Shown: positions 8,647 to 16,882 of the stretch, piece by piece
Layout of the letters: the number at the start of each line of letters is the position of its first letter
How positions within the stretch are numbered: position 1 is the first letter of the stretch
From: Myxococcota bacterium
GTDB taxonomy: Bacteria; Myxococcota_A; Bradymonadia; UBA7976; UBA1532
Direction of reading: 5' to 3'
NCBI GenBank assembly: GCA_018813065.1
Contig: JAHJCH010000303.1
Span: forward strand, 1 to 38,025
DNA length: 38,025 bases
Notes under the pieces: model-generated
What the model was told of the DNA's origin: nothing
The model's input: the letters and a program-made list of their open reading frames with translations, nothing else
Database searches by the model: none
Made by a program: the position numbers and the translations under genes

Positions 8647-10659
8647 GTGAGACAGCGTTTCACCCTCCCTATCGCCCTCTCCCTCACCCTCCTCAGCGCG
8701 CCCGCCCAGGCCGTGCGCCTCCGCGATCCGGTCATCGGCGCCAAGATCATCACCGCCTACTTTGATCAAGGCGGCACCTCCGACTGGCACTGCGGAGACA
8801 ACACCTACGCGGGGCATCGAGGCACCGACTTTGGGATCATTGGCCGCTTTGACGCCATGGACGAGGGCCGCGACGTCGTGGCCTCGGCGCCGGGGGAGGT
8901 CATCGCCGCCCATGACGGTGAGTTTGATCGCTGCACGACGGGCAGCTGCGCGGGCGGCGGCGGCTACGGCAACTACGTCGCCATCGACCATGGCGACGGC
9001 GTGGTGACCTACTCCGCCCATCTCCGAGAGGGCTCCGTGAGCGTCTCTGTGGGCCAGCGCGTCGCCTGTGGACAGCGCATCGGCCAGGTCGGCAGCAGCG
9101 GCAACAGCACGGGGCCGCACCTCCACTTCGAGGTGCGCCAAGGCGTCGATCGCGTCGATCCCTTCTCAGGCCCCTGCAACGGCGGCCCCAGCTACTGGGT
9201 CGATCAAGGCGCCTACAACGATCTGCCCTCCGCCGAGTGTGAGGACGACACCCCGCCGCCGCCGCCGCCCAAGCCTGATATTTACCTCGCCGCTGGGCTG
9301 AGCGTGCCCGCGCGGGCCTGCCTCTACGCCAGCTGCGAGGACTTCGCGCGGGGGGGGCGCAGCGCGGGGGTCTGGGACGCTTGGGTTGAAGAGGAGATCA
9401 CCTGGGAGATCATCGTGGAGAACCGGGGTGAGGGCTACACAGCAGCGGAGGCCGACGCCGACGCCGCCATCTCCCTGCGCTACGAGATCCCCCCCGCCTT
9501 CACCGTCAGCCGCTACCTCATCGAGAGCGATCACCCGGCGATGGATCAGCGCAGCTGGCGGCGCAACGACGCGATGGACAACGCCCACAACCCCCAGGAG
9601 GACAGCCCAGGCGGGGCGGCGACCTTGCGGCTCAACGGCTTCAGCCCGGGCGAGAGCAAGCGGGTGAGGCTGTGGCTGATCGCCCAGGGGCGAACCCCCC
9701 AAGCCCCCGCCGCGCTGCGGGCGTGGATCAACCACATCCGCGACTACTACGGCGAGCGTGACGGCTGGGAGGACGCGGTGGAGGTCAACAACGGCCAGAG
9801 CTTCAACGGCGGCGATCTGCGCGTCGAGGCGCGGATGGACGTCCTTGATCCGCGCGCGTTCCTCTTTGACAGCTCAGATCCGGCCTTTATCGAGGGCTGG
9901 CGGGCCTGCGATCTCAACGCCACGGGCGCCTTGATGGCCCAAAACGACGCGCTCATGATCAACGTCTTGGGGGGCGCGCCTTGCGTGGAGAGCCCCCTCT
10001 TCAGCGCGGCGGCGCCGGGGCGGATACGGGTGGTCCTTAGCGGGCTGAGCGCGGCGTCGGGGGCCTACGGCGAGCTATTTTGGGCGACTGAGGACGAGCC
10101 GCGGTTCAACGCCGATCGCTACGCGCGCTTCGCGCTGAGCGGCGAGGCGGCCACGCTTGAGTTTGATCCGGGTTGGTCTGGCGTGCTGACGCAGCTGCGG
10201 CTGCGGCCAGAGATCAACACCGACAGCGCGCGGCTGGAGATCCACGAGGTGCGCTTAGAGGATGGGCCTGCGCCGCCGCCGCCGGACATGGGGATCGTGG
10301 AGATCGACGCCGGTGAGGTCTGGGATATGGGGCTGCGGCCAGACGCCTTGGAGGCGCGAGACGCCTGGGCGACGGCGGACATGATCGCGCCGGACGTTCA
10401 GGAGGCGACCTGGGACGAGGGGGCCGCGCCTGATCATGAGCGCGAGGACGGCGGCGAGGCGCCCTGGGCGGATGGCAGCGAGGCGCCCAGGCTTGATGGC
10501 GGCGAGGCGCCTTGGACGGATGACGGCCTTGAGGGCGGCGGGCTGGACACGCGCGCGGTGGGTGGCTGCCAGCAGTCGGGGCGGGGTCCGAGCGGCGCCG
10601 CTTGGCTGGCGTGGGCGCTCTTGCTGGGCGCGCTGTGGCGGCGTCGCCGTCGAGCGTGA
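8647..10659 (+). CDS. Secreted M23 metallopeptidase with MYXO-CTERM-like anchor
   Basis: The GTG at 8647 is chosen because GAGGAG lies at 8634-8639 and because it gives the signal peptide MRQRFTLPIALSLTLLSAPA. An in-frame ATG at 8608 would add 13 basic residues. The N-terminal domain is a LytM/M23 zinc endopeptidase: GHRGTDFG supplies the first His and Asp, YSAHLREGS and GPHLHFEV the remaining His residues, and GNYVAIDHGDG is a conserved strand. The family cuts peptidoglycan cross-links or glycyl bonds. A long middle part (from about residue 210) starts with a Pro run and contains beta-type repeats of unknown function. The C-terminus has a repeated acidic spacer (GGEAPWADGSEAP, then GGEAPWTDD), followed by GGCQQSGRG, a hydrophobic helix and RRRRRA. 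That matches the tripartite MYXO-CTERM sorting signal. It ends one base from the convergent gene. Confidence 0.88.
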   Translation: MRQRFTLPIALSLTLLSAPAQAVRLRDPVIGAKIITAYFDQGGTSDWHCGDNTYAGHRGTDFGIIGRFDAMDEGRDVVASAPGEVIAAHDGEFDRCTTGSCAGGGGYGNYVAIDHGDGVVTYSAHLREGSVSVSVGQRVACGQRIGQVGSSGNSTGPHLHFEVRQGVDRVDPFSGPCNGGPSYWVDQGAYNDLPSAECEDDTPPPPPPKPDIYLAAGLSVPARACLYASCEDFARGGRSAGVWDAWVEEEITWEIIVENRGEGYTAAEADADAAISLRYEIPPAFTVSRYLIESDHPAMDQRSWRRNDAMDNAHNPQEDSPGGAATLRLNGFSPGESKRVRLWLIAQGRTPQAPAALRAWINHIRDYYGERDGWEDAVEVNNGQSFNGGDLRVEARMDVLDPRAFLFDSSDPAFIEGWRACDLNATGALMAQNDALMINVLGGAPCVESPLFSAAAPGRIRVVLSGLSAASGAYGELFWATEDEPRFNADRYARFALSGEAATLEFDPGWSGVLTQLRLRPEINTDSARLEIHEVRLEDGPAPPPPDMGIVEIDAGEVWDMGLRPDALEARDAWATADMIAPDVQEATWDEGAAPDHEREDGGEAPWADGSEAPRLDGGEAPWTDDGLEGGGLDTRAVGGCQQSGRGPSGAAWLAWALLLGALWRRRRRA

Positions 10660-10660
10660 C

Positions 10661-12034
10661 TCAGAGCGCGCCGTCGGGTGAGGCGGGCGAGGCGGGCAAG
10701 GCGCCATGTCGTCGGCAACAATCCTCTGCGATCTTGCGGATATCCACCGCCGCGTCCACGCGCGTCATCATGCCCTTGAGCCCCACCAAGACGCGAAAAT
10801 ACAGCATCATCTCCGCTGGCGGCGCCAGCTTTAAGAAGCCAACGTGAGCGCGGAGGAAGGCGCGCGAGCGCTTATGCATCTGCCACTGGGCGAAGTTAAA
10901 CGGCCCCCGCGCGCCGACGGGCTCAAGGATAATGGTCAGGTAATCACGCAAGGCCGCCTCGCTGGGCAGCTCAACGCCCTCATAGCCAAAGCCCATGCGC
11001 ATCATCTCATCCAGGAAGCCCGCCATATCATCCGCCCAATAGGCCACCAAGAGCCGCAGCACGCCTTGGGTATAGCGGGGCGCGAAGGCGCGCACGCAGC
11101 CGAAGTCGAGCAGCACGATCTCCCCCTCGGGCGAGAGGAGGAAGTTGCCGGGGTGTGGATCGGTGTGCAGCCGTTTAAGATCGTGAAACATATAGATAAA
11201 CAGCTCCACGAACCGCGCGGCGATGATCTCCCGCTCGGCGCGGGGGCGTGACAAGAGGGCCTCATCGAGCTTGCCGCCGGGCTCAAAGCGCATCACCAGC
11301 AGGGTGGGGCGGCTCAAAGCCATGATGGGGGTTGGCACGCGCACGCCCTCGAAGCCCTCAAGGGCCTGGGCGAACTCGGCCATGGCGCGGGCCTCGGCCA
11401 GATAATCCGCCTCGCGCAAGATCACCGCGCGGGCCTCGGCCAAGATCGCCTGCGCGCGGGCCTTGGTGACGAAGGCGCGGCTGAGGTTGAGCAGGCTGCC
11501 GAGGTTCTTGATGTCGCTCTCCAGGGAGCGCAGCACCCCTGGATACTGAACCTTGACGGCGACCTCGCGGCCATCAAAGAGGGTGGCGCGGTGTACCTGA
11601 CCGATGCTCGCCGCGCCCAACGGCTCTGGATCAAAGAAGCGAAAGACGCTGGTCATGGGCTGATCCAGCGCGCCTTCGATCTGGGCTTGGAGCGTCAAGA
11701 AGTCCATGGGGGGGGCGGTGCGCTGGAGGGCGGCGAGGTGATCGGCGAAGCCCGCGTCTACGAGATCGGGATCGGCGCTGAGCATCTGCCCCAGCTTCAT
11801 CGCCGCGCCCTTCATCTCGCCCATCACGTCCACGATCTGCTTGGCGTTGAGCCGCGCCGCGCCGGAGAGCCCGCCGTCATCGGCGCCGCCGCCCACGCGC
11901 TTCTTGATCTGCGCGCTGACGGCGGAGGCGGTCACCCCCGTGGCCAAGCGGCCCAGCTTCAGGGCGCGGCGCAGCCGGCCTGACTCCACCGGCAGCCCTC
12001 GCTCACCGGCGAGGCGATCCCATCTCTTGGCCAT
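10661..12034 (-). CDS. AarF/UbiB/ABC1-family atypical kinase
   Basis: A 457-aa member of the ABC1/ADCK/UbiB family. The hallmark KxGQ motif is MKLGQML (79-85). The Ala-rich nucleotide loop is PLGAASIGQVHRA (138-150), the ATP-binding Lys is in VAVKVQYPG (K161), and the catalytic and metal-binding parts are HTDPHPGNF (about 290-298) and LLDFGC (308-313). Family members support ubiquinone biosynthesis or lipid homeostasis, and this one could belong to either group. The first Ala of the usual AAAS loop is Gly, a common bacterial variant. No ubiquinone genes are near. The ATG at 12034 follows GGAGGTG at good spacing. It is the last gene of a long minus-strand run and lies 59 bases after the histidine kinase. 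Confidence 0.87.
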   Translation of the reverse strand: MAKRWDRLAGERGLPVESGRLRRALKLGRLATGVTASAVSAQIKKRVGGGADDGGLSGAARLNAKQIVDVMGEMKGAAMKLGQMLSADPDLVDAGFADHLAALQRTAPPMDFLTLQAQIEGALDQPMTSVFRFFDPEPLGAASIGQVHRATLFDGREVAVKVQYPGVLRSLESDIKNLGSLLNLSRAFVTKARAQAILAEARAVILREADYLAEARAMAEFAQALEGFEGVRVPTPIMALSRPTLLVMRFEPGGKLDEALLSRPRAEREIIAARFVELFIYMFHDLKRLHTDPHPGNFLLSPEGEIVLLDFGCVRAFAPRYTQGVLRLLVAYWADDMAGFLDEMMRMGFGYEGVELPSEAALRDYLTIILEPVGARGPFNFAQWQMHKRSRAFLRAHVGFLKLAPPAEMMLYFRVLVGLKGMMTRVDAAVDIRKIAEDCCRRHGALPASPASPDGAL

Positions 12035-12093
12035 CCAAGCACCTCCGAGGCTTCAACGTCACTGAGGGTCATCGTGGATGAGGGCGCGTCGCC

Positions 12094-14121
12094 TCAACGA
12101 AGCGGCACGAGGTGGCAGATCTTCTCCTTAAGCGTCTCAAGATCATAGGGCTTTGGGATAAAGCCCAGCACGCCATCCGCCAGCAGCGCGTTGACGGTCT
12201 CCTCATGAAAATAGCCTGACAAGATAAAGACCTTGACGTCTGGATCAATGGCCTTGAGGCGGCGAAACGTCGCCGCGCCGTCGAGGTTGGGCATATTGAG
12301 ATCGGAGAGGACCAGGGCGATCTCCTCGCGATGGGCTTCATAGAGGGCGCTCGCCTCAAAGCCATCCGAGGCCAAGCGGACGCGATAGCCGATCCGCTCC
12401 AACATACGCCGCCCCGCCGCGCGCACGAGATCCTCATCATCGACGAACAAGATCGTCGTCTTCATGGGCACCTCGCGTGGCGCTGGCGTGGGCGCTCGTC
12501 GGCGTGGGTGGGTGGACGGGAAGTAGAGGCGCATACGCGTACCTCGTGTCACCTCGCTGTCCACCTCGACCCAGCCGCCGTGGCTCTCCATGGTGCCATA
12601 GACCATCGACAGCCCCAGGCCGGTGCCCTCCCCCTTACGCTTGGTGGTAAAGAAGGGCTCGAAGATATGCGCCTGCGTCTCGGGGCTCATCCCGCAGCCA
12701 TCATCGCGGACCTCCAAGCAGATAAACTCTTGCGCGCGCTGACCCTGATCACGCGCGCGGTGCTCGCCGCGCGTGATGATCTCCAGCGTCCCTCGCCCGG
12801 ACATCGCGTCAGAGGCGTTGAGGGCCAGGTTCAACAGCGCGTGGACGATCTGCGTGGCGTCAGCGTGGATCAGCCGAAGATCAGGGGAGAGATCAGGGCG
12901 CAGGGAGACACCCTTGGGCAGCGTATGCTTAAGGAGCGCGAGGGCCTCAGTGACCACCTCATTCAGCGCCACATACTTGGGATCGAACTTCCCCTTACGG
13001 GCGAAGCCGAGCAGATTCTTTGTGAGGCTACGACCTCGCTCACACGCCGACAAGATATGATTGATATCCTCATTCATTGGATGATTAGAATCTAAATCAA
13101 GCTGCATTACAGATGAGATGCCATTGATTGAAGTTAAAACATTATTCATATCATGAGCGACACCACCCGCGAGCTTACCAATCGCCTCCATCTTCTGAGC
13201 TTGATGGAGCTGATCTAAAAGCTGAGCCCGCTCAAAATCACTTCTCACTTGAGCGGAGATATCGCGGCTTACGCCGATAAACGCCTCCTTACCGCCCCAC
13301 GTCCCTTTTGTAACAAAAGTCTGAACCGGGATAAGATTATCATTTTTACAAACCAATGGAATGACGCACTGATCAATCTCACCTGAAATCATCGCGCCAA
13401 CAATTTGTATGACTTGCGGATGATGCTCTGGAGGATGAACAATCAAAACGCTTTGACCGAGAAGCTCATGCTTCTCATAGCCCAAACGTTCATAAACGAC
13501 CTTATTGATCTCAAGCATTTTTCCATGAGAATCCAAGATAAATAAAAAATCCTTGATCGTCTCAAATAATGAAAATAGATCAGACATACTGTCTTTAAGT
13601 TGAGACTCAACGAGATATTTTTGAACATAGAGCCCCATTTGAGCCGCCGTCGCCGCGAGCGTATGCTTGCTAAAATCCGAAAACTCATTCAATTCATGAG
13701 AAGCGACATTAAGACAAGCAACAGGCACACCTTTATGAGATATGGGGATGACACCAACGGCTTTTAAACCTTCATCTAATAAAACTTGTTGAACGCGATC
13801 ATGAATCTCGCCGTGATTCTGATAAATCGATTGGTTATTCATCACGATACGCATATTCGGAGAGTCTTTGCTGTAATATCGAGCGGCGGAGATAAACGCT
13901 TCGCCCAAACCCACATGACAATGCAAATACATATCTTTATTGCTGGCGTTGATTAAATACACACCGCCACAATCAGCCCCGGAGATCTCGATCCCGGCGA
14001 ACATACAAAGCTTTAAAATCTCATCCAGATCCTGCGCCTGGCTCATATCGAGGCTCAGCTTGAGCTGAATTTTGAGGATCTCCAGCTCGGTGAGCCTCGG
14101 TATAGGCTGAAGCCTCTCCAT
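12094..14121 (-). CDS. Hybrid sensor histidine kinase (GAF-PAS-HisKA-HATPase-REC)
   Basis: A 675-aa soluble sensor kinase without membrane segments. Domain order: GAF-like (about 25-165), PAS (about 180-295, with DFLFILDSHGKMLEINKVVY), HisKA with the H-box GGVAHDMNNVLTSI (phospho-His 323), HATPase with N-box LNLALNASDAM (430-440), G1 DDGCGM (473-478) and G2 GEGTGLGLSMVYG (497-509), then a receiver with VDDED (560-564), phospho-acceptor Asp 607 in LSDLNMPNLDG and Lys 657 in PKPYD. No DNA-binding domain is attached, so the output is unknown and may go through a partner. ATG 14121 has GAGGGG upstream. The sensor half (about 13030-14120) is markedly A+T-rich, while the HATPase and receiver parts match the genome. 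An internal ATG with GAGGTG precedes the receiver. Confidence 0.92.
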   Translation of the reverse strand: MERLQPIPRLTELEILKIQLKLSLDMSQAQDLDEILKLCMFAGIEISGADCGGVYLINASNKDMYLHCHVGLGEAFISAARYYSKDSPNMRIVMNNQSIYQNHGEIHDRVQQVLLDEGLKAVGVIPISHKGVPVACLNVASHELNEFSDFSKHTLAATAAQMGLYVQKYLVESQLKDSMSDLFSLFETIKDFLFILDSHGKMLEINKVVYERLGYEKHELLGQSVLIVHPPEHHPQVIQIVGAMISGEIDQCVIPLVCKNDNLIPVQTFVTKGTWGGKEAFIGVSRDISAQVRSDFERAQLLDQLHQAQKMEAIGKLAGGVAHDMNNVLTSINGISSVMQLDLDSNHPMNEDINHILSACERGRSLTKNLLGFARKGKFDPKYVALNEVVTEALALLKHTLPKGVSLRPDLSPDLRLIHADATQIVHALLNLALNASDAMSGRGTLEIITRGEHRARDQGQRAQEFICLEVRDDGCGMSPETQAHIFEPFFTTKRKGEGTGLGLSMVYGTMESHGGWVEVDSEVTRGTRMRLYFPSTHPRRRAPTPAPREVPMKTTILFVDDEDLVRAAGRRMLERIGYRVRLASDGFEASALYEAHREEIALVLSDLNMPNLDGAATFRRLKAIDPDVKVFILSGYFHEETVNALLADGVLGFIPKPYDLETLKEKICHLVPLR
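12463..12480 (-). promoter_or_regulatory. Possible internal ribosome site for a free receiver domain
   Basis: On the minus strand GCGAGGTGCCC is followed at once by an in-frame ATG at 12465, exactly where the kinase part ends and the receiver begins (MKTTILFVDDED). Initiation here would give a 124-aa stand-alone receiver (12094-12465). Shine-Dalgarno-like bases also occur by chance in GC-rich coding DNA, so this is only a candidate. Confidence 0.35.
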
Positions 14122-14204
14122 CGTCGCCCCTCACCTTGGCAAGTGAAAACAATTCAAAAATATAGAAGGAGCGCGCGCTGGAAGCGATGAAAATTTAACT
14201 TATC

Positions 14205-14876
14205 TCAGCGGGGGCCACGCCATATCGACTCAAAGGGGGGCAAAGCCCCCCGTTCGGACGAACCCTTCAGGTTCGCCCTCACCGCGCCCTGCAATCGCTG
14301 CGCGCTTGCATTCCACGCGGGTTTCCCCAGCGGGGTCAAGCGCAGGAGTTGGAGGGTGAAGTGGGCGCTGAGCCCCCACAGCAGCTCCCCGAAGTAGGGG
14401 AAGAAATAAACGGGCACGCGCTGCTGACGCCAATCCCGCAGCTCCATGCGCCAGCCCTCGCGCCGCGCCAGCGCCGCGAGGGGGATTGTAAACACGTGGG
14501 CCACCTCATCGGGGTTGAGCCGCAGGGGGGGCAGATCGCGCACGAGCCCCACGACGGGCGTCACCTGGGTGCGGCCATCGATGGCGGGCAGATCATCAAG
14601 GCGGCCCAGCACCTCCACGGCCTCGATGGGCAAGCCGATCTCCTCGGCGCTCTCGCGCAGGGCGGTGGCGGTGGCGTCGGCGTCCTCGGCCTCCATATAG
14701 CCGCCGGGGAAGGCCACCTGCCCCTTATGGGTCGGCAGCGTCTCCGCGCGCCGTGTCAGCAGGAGCCGGGGCGGGCCATCATCCCAGATCAGCGGCATGA
14801 GGACGGCGGCGCGCGGCGCGCCGGGCATCGACGAGGGGGCGTATGTACTCAGGGCGTGGCGGATCGCGTCGAGCAT
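14205..14876 (-). CDS. Nudix hydrolase, NudL-like CoA pyrophosphatase
   Basis: A 223-aa Nudix protein. The sequence LLLTRRAETLPTHKGQVAFP, followed by GGYMEAEDADATATALRESA and EEIGL, contains the Nudix box with REsaEEiGL as the metal-binding helix. It also has the CoA-specific form of the motif (LTxR..L..H.GQVAFPGG) known from NudL, which splits CoA into 3',5'-ADP and phosphopantetheine. The gene starts with ATG 14876, three bases after the metG stop codon, so it is probably translated by coupling. NudL-type proteins are usually about 190 aa. The extra C-terminal tail here (AVRANLKGSSERGALPP) is encoded by a palindromic repeat that recurs at 37956-37991. The substrate is inferred from the motif. 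Confidence 0.83.
   Translation of the reverse strand: MLDAIRHALSTYAPSSMPGAPRAAVLMPLIWDDGPPRLLLTRRAETLPTHKGQVAFPGGYMEAEDADATATALRESAEEIGLPIEAVEVLGRLDDLPAIDGRTQVTPVVGLVRDLPPLRLNPDEVAHVFTIPLAALARREGWRMELRDWRQQRVPVYFFPYFGELLWGLSAHFTLQLLRLTPLGKPAWNASAQRLQGAVRANLKGSSERGALPPFESIWRGPR
14235..14251. other. Perfect 7-bp GC hairpin with AAA loop
   Basis: GGGGGGC, AAA and GCCCCCC form a perfect stem-loop inside the last codons of the nudix gene. It adjoins the palindromic element and is absent from its second copy. There is no T-run on either side, so a rho-independent terminator is not supported. Confidence 0.6.
14248..14283 (-). repeat. 36-bp palindromic element inside the nudix gene (copy 1)
   Basis: On the minus strand the element reads from GGTGAGGGCGAACCTG to GTTCGTCCGAACGGGG. 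It differs at one base from 37956-37991. It holds CGAACC and GGTTCG arms separated by 5 bases, plus an overlapping GTTCG-TC-CGAAC palindrome, so two alternative hairpins share one arm. It is translated as VRANLKGSSERG in the C-terminal tail. Confidence 0.85.
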
Positions 14877-14879
14877 CCG

Positions 14880-16844
14880 CTACTGGACCCGCGCGCCGGG
14901 CGCGACGCCCTCATCCACGCCCACCAGCTTAAGATCCGCGCCTTCACCCAGGGCCAAGATCATCCCCTCGCTCTCGACGCCGCGGATCACGCGGGGGGCG
15001 AGGTTCGCCACCAGGGCGACCATACGCCCCTTAACCTTGTCGGGCGTAAAGGCGGCGGCGATGCCCGCGCAGACGGTGCGTGTGCGCCCCTCCCCGGCGT
15101 CCACGGTCAGCTTAAGCAGCCGATCCGCGTTGGGGTGTGGCTCCGCCTCGACGACGCGGGCGGCCACAATCTGGACCGCCATAAACTGGGCATAGTCGAT
15201 GGTCTGAGGCGGCGTGGCCTGTTGAGGCGGCTGCTTAGGCTGCTTAGGCTGCTTAGGCTGCTTAGGCTGCTTAGCCTGCTTAAGCTGCTTAGGCTGCTGG
15301 GGTGCCACCTCCTCGGGGGCCTCGACGCGGGGGAACAGCGGTGTGGCGGCCTTGAGCGTTATCCCGCTGAGCGGCGCGCCCCAAACCTCAGTCGAGGCGA
15401 AGTCGCGCAGATCTTGAGGGATCACCAGCTGATCGAGGAGGGCCGCCGCCTTATTGGGCAAGAAAGGCAGGGTCCAAACACCCAAGATCCGCAGACACTC
15501 CGCCAGGTGATAGAGCACCTCATCCAAGCGCGCGTCGCGCCCCGCCTTATGCAGCGCCCAGGGCGCGGCGCTATCGACGTACTTATTCCCCGCCGAGACG
15601 AGCCCGAAGATGGCGGCGAGGGCCTTATGAAAGCTCAGGGCCTCCATCTCCTCCAGGAGCGCGGCGCGGGCGGCCTTGAACTCCGCCAGGAGCGGCTCAT
15701 CCTCGACGCCGGCCTCACCGCGTGGCGGCACGACCCCGCCGCGATAGCGCGCGATCATCCCCGCCGTGCGGTTGAGCAGGTTGCCATAGCCATTGCCCAG
15801 CTCCCCGTTGATGCGCCCTCGCAGCGCCGCCTCGCTGAAGTCGCCGTCGCTGCCGAAGGGCACCTCACGCAGCAGGAAATAGCGAAACGCGTCGGCGCCA
15901 TAAGCGGCCACGATCGCCCAGGGATCAACCACATTGCCCAGGGTCTTGCTCATCTTCTCGCCGTCGTGGGTCCACCAGCCGTGGGCGAAGACCCGCGTCG
16001 GCAACGGCAGCCCTGCGCTCATCAAGAAGGCGGGCCAATAAACGGCGTGGAAGCGCAAGATATCCTTACCGATGAGGTGGGTCACCTCCGCGCCCTCGCC
16101 CCAGAACTCGGAGAACAGCGCGCCCTCGGGGCCGCCCAAGGCGCTGATATAATTGGTCAGCGCGTCCACCCAGACATAGATAACGTGCCCCGCCTCATCA
16201 GGCACGGGGATACCCCAAGAGAAGGTGGTGCGGCTGATGGAGATATCGCGCAGCCCTTGCTCAACGAACCTCAAGATCTCATTACGCCGAGACGCGGGCT
16301 GAATAAACTCGGGATGATCTTCAAAATAGGCCAAGAGCCTGGGCGCATACTTTGAGAGCCTAAAGAAATAACTGGGCTCCTCAACCCAGCTCACCGCATG
16401 ACCGCTGTGCTTATTCTTACCATCGACGATATCCTCCTCGTCGATATAAGCCTCATCACCGACGCTATACCACCCTTCATACTTATCCACATAGACATCA
16501 CCCGACTCGACCATACGCCGCCAAATATCTTGAACGACGCGCTTATGACGAGGCTCTGTGGTGCGGATAAAGTCATCGTAGCGCACATCAAGGTGATCCC
16601 AGAGCTTACGAAAGGGCGCGGAGAAGCGATCCGCGTGAGCTTGAGGGGTGATACCGGTCTTCGCAGCGGCCTGCTCGATCTTCAGGCCGTGCTCATCGGT
16701 CCCGGTCAGGAAGCGACAAGGGCGACCGCAGAGGCGATGAAAGCGGGCGAGGGTGTCGGCGGCGAGGCTGGTATAAGCGTGCCCGATATGGGGCACGTCA
16801 TTAACGTAATAGATCGGCGTGGTGATATAGCGACGCGAGGACAT
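14880..16844 (-). CDS. metG: Methionyl-tRNA synthetase
   Basis: Charges tRNA-Met with methionine. It is a class I enzyme with the signature HIGH at residues 19-22 and KMSKT at 297-301. GTDEHGLKIEQAA (48-60) and VYVDKYEGWYSVGDEAYIDE (117-136) identify MetRS. No zinc-knuckle Cys pairs are seen, so it belongs to the zinc-free type like the Bacillus enzyme. The anticodon-binding helical domain runs to about 510. A low-complexity KQP linker (about 512-547) follows, then a C-terminal EMAPII/Trbp-like OB-fold tRNA-binding domain (549-654) with ARVVEAEPHPNADRLLKL. The start is ATG 16844, with only a weak ribosome site. It sits in an operon after holB and a small gene, and just ahead of the nudix gene. 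Confidence 0.96.
   Translation of the reverse strand: MSSRRYITTPIYYVNDVPHIGHAYTSLAADTLARFHRLCGRPCRFLTGTDEHGLKIEQAAAKTGITPQAHADRFSAPFRKLWDHLDVRYDDFIRTTEPRHKRVVQDIWRRMVESGDVYVDKYEGWYSVGDEAYIDEEDIVDGKNKHSGHAVSWVEEPSYFFRLSKYAPRLLAYFEDHPEFIQPASRRNEILRFVEQGLRDISISRTTFSWGIPVPDEAGHVIYVWVDALTNYISALGGPEGALFSEFWGEGAEVTHLIGKDILRFHAVYWPAFLMSAGLPLPTRVFAHGWWTHDGEKMSKTLGNVVDPWAIVAAYGADAFRYFLLREVPFGSDGDFSEAALRGRINGELGNGYGNLLNRTAGMIARYRGGVVPPRGEAGVEDEPLLAEFKAARAALLEEMEALSFHKALAAIFGLVSAGNKYVDSAAPWALHKAGRDARLDEVLYHLAECLRILGVWTLPFLPNKAAALLDQLVIPQDLRDFASTEVWGAPLSGITLKAATPLFPRVEAPEEVAPQQPKQLKQAKQPKQPKQPKQPKQPPQQATPPQTIDYAQFMAVQIVAARVVEAEPHPNADRLLKLTVDAGEGRTRTVCAGIAAAFTPDKVKGRMVALVANLAPRVIRGVESEGMILALGEGADLKLVGVDEGVAPGARVQ
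15231..15293 (-). repeat. 9-bp microsatellite encoding the MetG KQP linker
   Basis: About seven copies of CTGCTTAGG (as read on +) start at 15231, 15240, 15249, 15258, 15267, 15276 and 15285, with single-base changes in the fifth and sixth. On the coding strand this reads Pro-Lys-Gln. The unit is a multiple of three, so copy-number slippage would only change the linker length between the catalytic body and the tRNA-binding OB domain. Confidence 0.9.
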
Positions 16845-16882
16845 GATGACGCTCTATTCCTTGGTTGAGCTTGGTTTTGATC

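Noticed and set aside
14235-14251. Rho-independent terminator after the nudix gene
   Set aside because: The GC hairpin lies inside the coding sequence and has no T-run behind it on either strand.
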